NCBI RefSeq assembly: GCF_040782645.1
Contig: NZ_CP160403.1
Span: 6,297,001-6,361,000 of the forward strand
DNA from: Streptomyces sp. HUAS ZL42
GTDB lineage: Bacteria > Actinomycetota > Actinomycetes > Streptomycetales > Streptomycetaceae
DNA: 64,000 nucleotides
Reading direction: 5' to 3'
The notes under the pieces are model-generated. The model did no database searches. It worked only from the letters and a program-made list of their open reading frames with translations, and was not told the DNA's origin. The stretch's first letter is position 1. Each line of letters begins with the position of its first letter. Below, one piece after another: positions 9,277 to 17,325 of this stretch. Position numbers and translations under genes: made by a program.

Positions 9277-9307
9277 GTGTGCCGGGCCCATTGAGGGCCC
9301 GGCACAC
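9277..9307 (+). terminator. Perfect 13-bp hairpin 65 bases before RHS1
   Basis: GTGTGCCGGGCCC and GGGCCCGGCACAC pair perfectly around an ATTGA loop. The hairpin sits between the LamG stop and the RHS1 start with no U-run. A weaker hairpin lies at exactly the same distance from the RHS3 start (25288-25317). It could be a partial terminator that lowers RHS1 expression, or an RNA-stability element. Confidence 0.65.
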
Positions 9308-9371
9308 CTGTCCTGACCGCTGTGCTCCTCTTCCTCCTCATGGCGTTCTCCTACGATCAGGAAGTTGCCGA

Positions 9372-12300
9372 ATGTTGTTCCGTGGCTGCTCACTGAGCCG
9401 CCGCATGCCCAGACAGACGGTTGTCGCGACAGTGCTGGGGCTCACCCTCGCGCTGTCCGCGTCGTCGGTTCCGGCATTGGCGCTCGACGACGGTAACCGG
9501 GGCCGCACCAGCCGCCCCGGCGTCCAGGACGACGGAGATCCCGCCGAGGGGTCCGACGCGAAAGCGAAGTCCCGCCCTTCCGATCCGGCGCGCAAGGCGG
9601 CGGTCAAGGGGCTGGACAAGGCGGTGTGGCCGAAGCAGGGCGGCGCCGAGCTGAGGACAGGCGCCACCGCGGAGGCCGGCGGTTTGCCGGTGAAGGTCAC
9701 CAAGGCGAAGGCCAAGGTCAGGGCGGCGCAGGCCGCGGAGAGCGTCCGGGTGGACGTCCTCGACCCGAAGCGTGCCGACGAGCTGGGCGCCGATGTGCTG
9801 CTGGGCGTCGAGCGGGCGGACGGTTCCGCGCAGGCGGGCAAGGTCCATCTGACGGTGGACTACTCGGAGTTCGCCGAGGGTTTCGGCGGTTCCTACGGCT
9901 CCCGGCTCCAGTTGGTCCAGCTCCCGGCGTGTGCCGTCGTGGCTGTGCCGGGCAGCAAGGCCTGCCCGCAGCAGCCCAGGGTGCTGCCGACGGTCAACGA
10001 CGTGAAGACGGGCACGGTCTCCGCCGACGTCACGGCCGCCCCGGCCCCGGCCGAGGGTGTCTCCACGATGGCGACGGACGCGACGTCCCTGGTCGCGGTC
10101 GCGGCGGGCCCGTCCAGCGCGCAGGGCACCTACAAGGCCACGGCGCTCGCTCCGTCGGCCGGCTGGAACGTCTCGAACTCGTCCGGCGGGTTCTCCTGGA
10201 ACTACCCGATGCGGACGGTGCCGACTCCGGGTGGTCTGACGCCGACGGTGGGCCTCGGCTACTCCTCGCAGTCGGCGGACGGCCGCACCGCGGCGACCAA
10301 CAACCAGGGTTCGTGGGTCGGTGAGGGTTTCTCCTACGACCCGGGCTACATCGAGCGCCGTTACAAGGCCTGCTCCGATGACGGTCATTCCGGTTCCGCC
10401 GAGCAGTGCTGGGCGTACGACAACGCCACGATTCTCCTCAACGGCTCCTCAACGGAACTGATCAAGGACGACACGACCGGCAAGTGGCATCTGGCCAACG
10501 ACGACGGTACGAAGGTCGAGAAGCTGACCGGCGCCACGAACGGCGACAACGACGGCGAGCACTGGCGTGTCACGACGACCGACGGCACGGAGTACTACTT
10601 CGGTCTGAACCGGCTGCCGGGATGGGCGACGGGCAACGAGGAGACGGACTCGACGTGGACCGTCCCGGTCTTCGGCGACGACTCCGGTGAGCCCTGCTAC
10701 AACGCCACGTTCACCAGCGCGCACTGCAAGCAGGCCTGGCGGTGGTCCCTCGACTACGTCAAGGACACCCACGGCAACGTCATGTCGTACTACTACGCGC
10801 GGGAGACCAACTACTACGCGCTGAACGGCAAGACGGACGTCAACGGCACGGCGTACCACCGCGGCGGTTACCTCAAGCGGGTCGACTACGGTCAGCGCGA
10901 CGGCCAGGTGTACGCCGCCAAGGCGCCGGCGCGGGTCGTGTTCAACACGGCCGAACGCTGCCTGCCGACCGCGGACTTCGACTGCGCGGAAGCCAAGCGC
11001 ACCACGGCCAACGCCTCCCACTGGCCGGACGTTCCCGTCGACCAGGAGTGCAAGGCCGACACCAAGTGCACGGTCGGCCAGACCTTCTGGACCACCAAGC
11101 GGCTGACGTCCGTCGTCACGCAGATGCGCAAGGACGCGACCACGTATCAGGACGTGGACGCCTGGTCCTTCACGCATCTGTTCACCGACAACGGCGACGA
11201 CTCCAAGACGCTGTGGCTGGCGAAGATCGACCACGAGGGCCGGGTCGGCACGGCGGTGAAACTGCCCACGCTGGAGCTCTACGGCGAGCAGCTGGCGAAC
11301 CGGGTGGACGCGATCGGGGACAACATCGCCCCGTTCCACCGCTTCCGCCTGTCCACCGTCCTCAGTGAGACGGGCGCGCAGCTCGACGTCAACTACGCGC
11401 CCACGAACTGCACCAAGGACGCCCTGCCGGCGCCGGGCGAGTCCACCAAGCGCTGCTACCCGGTGAAGTGGTCGCCCCCGGGCTACATCGACCCGATCAC
11501 GGACTGGTTCCACAAGTACGTCGTGGCGGCCGTCATCGAGACCGACCGCACCGGCGGCAGCGACCAGCTCGTCACGCGGTACTCGTACCAGGGCGACGCG
11601 GCCTGGCGTAAGGCGGAACCCGACGGCATCACCGAGGACAAGTACCTGACCTGGGGCGGCTGGCAGGGCTACGGCAAGGTCACCGTCACCAGCGGCAGCG
11701 CCGACAACCAGACCAGCCGGGTCGACTACACGTACCTGCAGGGCATGGACGGGGACAAGACCTCCTCCGGCGGCACCCGATCGGTGAAGGTCTCCGACTC
11801 CACCGGCACCGAGTACACGGACGCCAAGGAGTTCACCGGCTTCGAGCTCGAAGCCATCGCGTACGACGGAAGCAAGGTCGCTTCCAAGGTGATCAACACC
11901 CCGTGGAAGGCCTACACCGCCACGCAGACCAAGAGCTGGGGCACCAACCGGGCGGCCATCGTCAACACGGAGACCAGCCGCGGCTTCAGCCCGCTCGCCT
12001 CGGGCGCCTGGCGCGAGACCCGGTCGACGACGAAGTACGACACCTCCAACGGCACCGGCCGGGTCACCGAGGTCGAGGACCTGGGAGACGTGTCCACCAC
12101 GGCGGACGACACCTGCACCCGCTTCTGGTACGCCGACAGCACCGCGCAGAACATCCTCTCCGTGCCCAGGCGCAGCGAGTCGGTGTCCGTGAAGTGCGCG
12201 ACCACACCGGACCGCAGGACCCAGGTGCTGGCCGACGAACGCACCTCGTACGACGGTGGTGCCTACGGCGCCGCGCCGACGAAGGGTGACGCGACCCAGA

Positions 12301-15300
12301 CGGAGCGGCTGACCTCGCACGACGGCACCTCCGGCACCTATCAGGTCACCGGCAGCACGACCTATGACTCCTTCGGCCGCCCGCTGTCCCAGACGGACGC
12401 CTCCGGCGCGCTGACGAAGACCTCGTACACGGACGTCGACGGGTTGATCTCGAAGACGACGTTCACCAACGCGCTCGGGCATGTCACGACGACCGACTAC
12501 GCGCCCGCCTGGGGCATGTCGGCGGGCCAGACCGACCCGAACGGCAAGCGGACCGACCTCGCCTACGACGGCCTCGGCCGCCTCACCTCGGTGTGGCTGC
12601 CGGACCGGGTGAAGGCCTCGCAGACGCCGAGCATCAAGTACTCGTACAACGTCCGCAAGGACAAGGTCGTCGCGATCAAGACCGAGAAGATCGAGAACGA
12701 CGGCTCCTACGGCACCGAGTACCAGCTCTACGACGGACTGCTCAGAGCCCGTCAGATCCAGACGGAGGGTCCGGGCGGCACCCGCATGGTCGCCGACACG
12801 TTCTACGACGGCACCGGGAAGGTCAGGAAGGCCAACGAGACCTACAACGCGGCGGGCGCCCCGTCCGACGAGCTGCTGCTGGTCCACAACGGCGAAGTGG
12901 CCACGCAGTCGCTCTTCGAGTACGACGGACTGGGCCGCACGACGGCGAGCGTCTTCGCCGTGTCGGGCGTCGAGCAGTGGCGCACCACGACCACGTACGA
13001 CGGCGAGCGCACCCACATCGACCCGCCCACCGGCGGTGTCCCGACGACGACGGTGCGGGACGCCGCAGGCCGTACCAGCGAGATCTGGCACTACCGGGGC
13101 GCTTCCCCGAACGCGCTGTCCGGCTACGACGTCACCAAGTACACCTACACACCGTCCGGAAAGCTCAAGACGGTCGTCGACGCGAAGAACAACGTCTGGC
13201 GCTACGAGTACGACCAGCTTGGCCGCAAGACCAAGTCCATCGACCCGGACGCCGGCACCTCGGCCGTGGCCTACGACGCCCTGGACCGCCCCGTCTCCTC
13301 GACGGACGGCAGGGGCAAGAAGCTGTCGACGGTCTACGACAAGCTCGGCCGGGTCGTCTCGACCTGGCAGGGCGACGCCGGCACGGGCACCAGGCTCACC
13401 GAGACCCGGTACGACAAGGCGGGCTGGCTCGGCGAGGTGTACGCGCAGCTGAGCTACGTCTCGCCGACCGAGTACTTCGCGACGGTCGTGCAGTCGATGG
13501 ACGCGTTCTACCAGCCGCTGAAGACGGCCTACTCGGTACCCGCCTCGCAGGGGGCGCTGGCCGGTACCTACGTCTTCACCAGCACCTACAACCGCGACGG
13601 AACCGCCCAGTCCGGAGGAATCCCGGCGGCGGGCGGACTGCCGGCCGAAGTCGTCACCTTCGGGTACGACGAACTGCAGCGCCCGACGTCCATGACCGGC
13701 ACCACCTCGTACGTCACCGACACCCGCTACTCCACGCACGGACACCTCCAGCAGTTGGAGCTGTACGCGGGGTCGGGGAAGAAGGTCTGGCAGACCTACG
13801 ACTACGAGACTGGCACCGACCGGCTGGCCCGTGCGGTCGTCGACGTCTACGGAGCGACCGCCCCGGCGAAGGAGTCGAACTACTCCTACGACCAGGCCGG
13901 AAACGTGCTGTCGATCTCCGACACGGCGGGCGCCTCCTCCCCGGACGTCCAGTGCTTCGCCTACGACAACCGGCAGCGGCTCGCGGAGGCCTGGACCCCG
14001 GCATCGACGGCGGCCGACGCCGCGGGCAACGGGACCCTGGGCACCACGGCCCCGGTCGACGGCTCCGGCCCGAAGGCGTGCGAGGCGACAGCGGGAGCGA
14101 ACCCGCTGGGTGGTCCGGCGTCGTACTGGAAGTCGTACGAGACCGACGCCATCGGCAACCGCGTCTCGGAGACCGTCCATGACACGGGCCTGGACGCGTC
14201 GAAGAACGTCACCCGCACCTTCACCTACGGCGGGGCGGGTACGGCCGGTGACGGTCCGCACCAGGTCACGAAGATCGTGGAGAACACCCCGACCGGTGAC
14301 CGGCAGTCGTCCTACGAGTACGACGACTCGGGCAACACCACCAAGCGCACCATCGGAGGCAACGCCCAGACGCTGACCTGGGACGACTCCGGCAAGCTCA
14401 GCAAGGCGACCGAGGCGAGCGGGTCGGAGACCAGCTACCTCTACGACGCCGAGGGCGAGCGGGTCCAGCGCAAGGACCCGTCGGGCACCACGGTCTATCT
14501 GCCGGGCATGGAACTGCGCCTGCCCACGGGTGGTTCCCAGGTGGCAGCGACCCGCTACTACACCTACCTCGACCAGACCGTGGCGGTGCGGACGAGCGAC
14601 GGCAAGCTGTCCTTCCTGGCCGCGGACCACCACGGGACGGGTGAACTGGCGATCGACGCGGCGACCGGTGCGATCTCGCAGCGGCGCTTCGACCCGTACG
14701 GTGTCGACCGCGGCCAGTCGAGCGGCACCTGGCCGGGGGAGAAGGGTTACGTCGGCGGCACCATCGACGCCTCGACCGGTCTGACCCATCTCGGGGCACG
14801 TGAATACGACCCGGTCATCGGGAAGTTCGTCTCCGTCGACCCGCTCATCGACTACACCCGGCCGCAGCAGATCAACGGCTACGCCTACGCGGACAACTCT
14901 CCGGTCACGTTCAGTGATCCGTCCGGACTGGAGAGTTGCTATCCGCACGCCTACTGCTCCGGTGACAACGGCACCTACGGCCCGTACAAGCCGAAGAACC
15001 CGGAGAAGGACAAGGCCGAGGCCGAGGAGTACGAGGCCGAGCAGTCGGTCTCGAAGGCACGGGGCCAGCAGTCCGCCTCCAAGCAGCGGATCAAGCAGGC
15101 CGGCAAGGCGCTGGTCAAGATCGTCCGGGACATCCTCGGTGTGGACGCGGCACTGGACTGCATCTCCAGCGGTGATCTGGGCGCGTGCGGCGAGACGCTG
15201 CTGAACATCGCGGGGAGCTTCGCCGGAGGAATCGCGGGCAAGATCCTCGCGAAGTACGGGGCCCCCTGGAACTGGGCCAAGGGCGCCAAGCTCGCCAAAC

Positions 15301-16277
15301 GCGTGGTCGGCCTGGTCGGCGACCTCGTCGGCGGAGTCAAGGACCTGCTGAAGGCCAACAAGGCGCTCGGCAAGGCGAAGGACGCGCTCTCCTCGGCACG
15401 GGCCAAGCTCAAGGCAGTGATCAAGAAGGGCAAGAAGGAGGATTCGGGAACCTGCCCGACCAACGCCCTGCCCAACCACAGCTTCCTGCCCGGGACGAAG
15501 GTCGCTCTCGCCGACGGCGGAAGCAAACCCATCGAGGAGGTGGAACTCGGCGACGCGGTCCTGGTGACCGACCCGGAGACGGGCGAGACGACGGTCCGTC
15601 AGGTCGTCGGCACCATCGTCACCGAGGACGACAAGCACTTCGTCGACCTCACGGTGCGAGGCGAGTCCGGTGAGCCGTCCGACCTGGTCTCCACCACCAC
15701 CCACCCCTTCTGGGTGGAGTCGGAGCGGGCCTGGATCGAGGCCGGCGACCTCGCACCCGGCATGCGGCTGCTCACCGCGGACGGCGGTCTGGCCACGGTC
15801 GAGGCGGTCAGCCCCTTCGAGCGGCGGCAGCGCACACACGACCTCACCGTCGAGGACATCCACACCTACTACGTGCTGGCGGACGAGGAACCACTCCTCG
15901 TACACAACTGCGGCACCGGCGGCGGGAGCGGCGGCAGCCGCAACGGCGGCGATCCCGAGCGCTCCGACCACGGTGACGCCGACCCGAGTTCCGTTCCCGA
16001 CCTCTACGACCCCAACGACGCCGACTACAAGCCGGTCAAGCGCCGCGAGGCCGAAGGCGAGACGCGTCGTGCCTCCGAGTCCGTGGGCGACGCGGCCAAG
16101 CAGCGGCAGAGCGCCCTGTCCGGCGCCTCCACGAACGCCGGGAAAATCCTGAAGCCCTTCACGCATCAGGCCGGAGCGTCCCCTGGAATAGTCGAGGCCA
16201 CGATCGCCACGGCGCTCGTGATCGCGAGGATCGGACAGTACGTCAAGAAATGGAAGAGGGGCCGTGGTGCGCCATAA
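9372..16277 (+). CDS. RHS1: secreted RHS/YD-repeat polymorphic toxin with an unrecognised C-terminal tip
   Basis: A 2,301-residue protein. ATG 9372 (AGGAAG eight bases upstream) starts a signal peptide ending near residue 40. Next come a Lys/Ala-rich N-domain, a conserved beta-region from about residue 276, and tyrosine-aspartate (YD) repeats over roughly 960-1750. The RHS core (GYVGGTIDASTGLTHLGARE, then a SDPSG end) lies at about 1790-1850. An Ala/Gly-rich helical segment with a CISSGD...ACGETLLNIAG motif follows at about 1900-2030. A Hint domain spans 2037-2179, starting SFLPGTKV and ending VHN before Cys2180. Family knowledge: RHS shells encapsulate the toxin and Hint cleavage releases it. 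The 122-residue tip starts Gly/Ser-rich and ends in a hydrophobic helix followed by KKWKRGRG. I do not recognise it. The stop overlaps the next gene by 14 bases. Confidence 0.9.
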   Translation: MLFRGCSLSRRMPRQTVVATVLGLTLALSASSVPALALDDGNRGRTSRPGVQDDGDPAEGSDAKAKSRPSDPARKAAVKGLDKAVWPKQGGAELRTGATAEAGGLPVKVTKAKAKVRAAQAAESVRVDVLDPKRADELGADVLLGVERADGSAQAGKVHLTVDYSEFAEGFGGSYGSRLQLVQLPACAVVAVPGSKACPQQPRVLPTVNDVKTGTVSADVTAAPAPAEGVSTMATDATSLVAVAAGPSSAQGTYKATALAPSAGWNVSNSSGGFSWNYPMRTVPTPGGLTPTVGLGYSSQSADGRTAATNNQGSWVGEGFSYDPGYIERRYKACSDDGHSGSAEQCWAYDNATILLNGSSTELIKDDTTGKWHLANDDGTKVEKLTGATNGDNDGEHWRVTTTDGTEYYFGLNRLPGWATGNEETDSTWTVPVFGDDSGEPCYNATFTSAHCKQAWRWSLDYVKDTHGNVMSYYYARETNYYALNGKTDVNGTAYHRGGYLKRVDYGQRDGQVYAAKAPARVVFNTAERCLPTADFDCAEAKRTTANASHWPDVPVDQECKADTKCTVGQTFWTTKRLTSVVTQMRKDATTYQDVDAWSFTHLFTDNGDDSKTLWLAKIDHEGRVGTAVKLPTLELYGEQLANRVDAIGDNIAPFHRFRLSTVLSETGAQLDVNYAPTNCTKDALPAPGESTKRCYPVKWSPPGYIDPITDWFHKYVVAAVIETDRTGGSDQLVTRYSYQGDAAWRKAEPDGITEDKYLTWGGWQGYGKVTVTSGSADNQTSRVDYTYLQGMDGDKTSSGGTRSVKVSDSTGTEYTDAKEFTGFELEAIAYDGSKVASKVINTPWKAYTATQTKSWGTNRAAIVNTETSRGFSPLASGAWRETRSTTKYDTSNGTGRVTEVEDLGDVSTTADDTCTRFWYADSTAQNILSVPRRSESVSVKCATTPDRRTQVLADERTSYDGGAYGAAPTKGDATQTERLTSHDGTSGTYQVTGSTTYDSFGRPLSQTDASGALTKTSYTDVDGLISKTTFTNALGHVTTTDYAPAWGMSAGQTDPNGKRTDLAYDGLGRLTSVWLPDRVKASQTPSIKYSYNVRKDKVVAIKTEKIENDGSYGTEYQLYDGLLRARQIQTEGPGGTRMVADTFYDGTGKVRKANETYNAAGAPSDELLLVHNGEVATQSLFEYDGLGRTTASVFAVSGVEQWRTTTTYDGERTHIDPPTGGVPTTTVRDAAGRTSEIWHYRGASPNALSGYDVTKYTYTPSGKLKTVVDAKNNVWRYEYDQLGRKTKSIDPDAGTSAVAYDALDRPVSSTDGRGKKLSTVYDKLGRVVSTWQGDAGTGTRLTETRYDKAGWLGEVYAQLSYVSPTEYFATVVQSMDAFYQPLKTAYSVPASQGALAGTYVFTSTYNRDGTAQSGGIPAAGGLPAEVVTFGYDELQRPTSMTGTTSYVTDTRYSTHGHLQQLELYAGSGKKVWQTYDYETGTDRLARAVVDVYGATAPAKESNYSYDQAGNVLSISDTAGASSPDVQCFAYDNRQRLAEAWTPASTAADAAGNGTLGTTAPVDGSGPKACEATAGANPLGGPASYWKSYETDAIGNRVSETVHDTGLDASKNVTRTFTYGGAGTAGDGPHQVTKIVENTPTGDRQSSYEYDDSGNTTKRTIGGNAQTLTWDDSGKLSKATEASGSETSYLYDAEGERVQRKDPSGTTVYLPGMELRLPTGGSQVAATRYYTYLDQTVAVRTSDGKLSFLAADHHGTGELAIDAATGAISQRRFDPYGVDRGQSSGTWPGEKGYVGGTIDASTGLTHLGAREYDPVIGKFVSVDPLIDYTRPQQINGYAYADNSPVTFSDPSGLESCYPHAYCSGDNGTYGPYKPKNPEKDKAEAEEYEAEQSVSKARGQQSASKQRIKQAGKALVKIVRDILGVDAALDCISSGDLGACGETLLNIAGSFAGGIAGKILAKYGAPWNWAKGAKLAKRVVGLVGDLVGGVKDLLKANKALGKAKDALSSARAKLKAVIKKGKKEDSGTCPTNALPNHSFLPGTKVALADGGSKPIEEVELGDAVLVTDPETGETTVRQVVGTIVTEDDKHFVDLTVRGESGEPSDLVSTTTHPFWVESERAWIEAGDLAPGMRLLTADGGLATVEAVSPFERRQRTHDLTVEDIHTYYVLADEEPLLVHNCGTGGGSGGSRNGGDPERSDHGDADPSSVPDLYDPNDADYKPVKRREAEGETRRASESVGDAAKQRQSALSGASTNAGKILKPFTHQAGASPGIVEATIATALVIARIGQYVKKWKRGRGAP

Positions 16278-17253
16278 GGCAGGGGAAGTATTCGCTCAAT
16301 TCCGGCGCGACGGGTTCGTCGCGCCGGAGAGCGAGTCCGCGGCGGAATTCGGCGTATGGGACCGGCTGACCCCTGGCCGGGTCCTCCTCACGGCCCTGCA
16401 ACTGGAGCTGAACGACCGCAGGACCGAGGGCCATTCGCCCGAGCGCATCGCCACGGACCTCGGATTCGTCCCGGGGCCGGGGCCCGGGCTCGGTCACGAG
16501 GAGGCCGCCGCCGTGATCACCGGCCTGCTGGGTGACCTCGCGGCGCTCCGGCGCGCCGACCAGCGGGGCCTCCTCGCGCCGAGCGGCGTGCTGACCCTGC
16601 TGCGGGCCGTGATCGAGGCCGAGGGCTACACCGAAGCCGAGATCGGCGAACTGCTGGGCTTCGCGGAGGAGGCTGCCCGCACGGCCTTGCGGGGACCTGT
16701 CTCCGGTCCCTGGGACGCCGGCTCGCTGGGCGTCCCGGAAGGGGAGTACACGGACCTGGGCGGCCTGCGCATTCCCGCCCGGCCGGACATCGAGCTCAAG
16801 TTCGTGGGCGACAAGCGCGGCAACGACCGCGTCCTCGCGGTCACCGTCGTCCACGGCAGGACCGCGCTCCAGCTCCAGGCCTACCACCGGACCCCGGGCC
16901 GCTCCTGGGACACCGTGCGCGCCGACCTGCTCGCGAAGTTGAGCAAGGACGGCGCGTCGGTACGGGAATGGGCGGGCCCCGCCGGAGTCGAACTGCGGGC
17001 CGAAGTGCCCGTCGTACGCCGCGACGGCTCCCACACCACCATGCACTCGCGGTTCCTCGGCTTCGACGGCCCCGGCTGGCTGCTGCGCGGAGTCGTCACC
17101 GGCGCGGGAGCCGCGCCGGACAGCACCGACGACTGGCCGTACGAATTCTTCAGGAACACCGTCGTGGTCCCGGAATTCCCCGGCCCCGCGGCCTCCGGTC
17201 CCGCGGCCTCCGGTCCCGCGGAGAGGGACACCATTCCGCTCCGCATCCCCTGA
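16264..17253 (+). CDS. DUF3710-domain protein, candidate immunity protein for RHS1
   Basis: A 329-residue cytosolic protein with no signal peptide. Its start (GTG 16264 or 16267, preceded by AGAGGGG) lies inside the end of the RHS1 gene, implying translational coupling. Residues from about 148 (GPWD) to the end follow the actinobacterial DUF3710 pattern: LRIPARPDIEL, AVTVVHGRTALQLQAY, FLGFDGPGWLLRGVVTG, NTVVVPEF and a final DTIPLRIP. DUF3710 normally occurs as a stand-alone housekeeping protein. Here it carries about 145 extra N-terminal residues that I do not recognise. Position directly behind the toxin tip is the main argument for an immunity role. A 15-bp in-frame duplication near the end gives PAASG twice. 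A hairpin follows 10 bases after the stop. Confidence 0.75.
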   Translation: MVRHKAGEVFAQFRRDGFVAPESESAAEFGVWDRLTPGRVLLTALQLELNDRRTEGHSPERIATDLGFVPGPGPGLGHEEAAAVITGLLGDLAALRRADQRGLLAPSGVLTLLRAVIEAEGYTEAEIGELLGFAEEAARTALRGPVSGPWDAGSLGVPEGEYTDLGGLRIPARPDIELKFVGDKRGNDRVLAVTVVHGRTALQLQAYHRTPGRSWDTVRADLLAKLSKDGASVREWAGPAGVELRAEVPVVRRDGSHTTMHSRFLGFDGPGWLLRGVVTGAGAAPDSTDDWPYEFFRNTVVVPEFPGPAASGPAASGPAERDTIPLRIP

Positions 17254-17263
17254 CTTATTCCCC

Positions 17264-17296
17264 CTCGCCGCGGCGCAATTCATGCGCCGCGGCGAG
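17264..17296 (+). terminator. Perfect 13-bp hairpin after the RHS1 immunity gene
   Basis: CTCGCCGCGGCGC pairs with GCGCCGCGGCGAG around a 7-base AATTCAT loop. It separates the RHS1 module from RHS2. No U-run follows. Confidence 0.7.
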
Positions 17297-17325
17297 TACT
17301 GCCCGTCCACAAACGGAGATAGTTG

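Noticed and set aside
12300..14700. Regularly spaced similar DNA segments that could be mistaken for a repeat array or CRISPR
   Set aside because: They encode YD repeats in frame; similarity is at protein level with no uniform repeat or spacer length.
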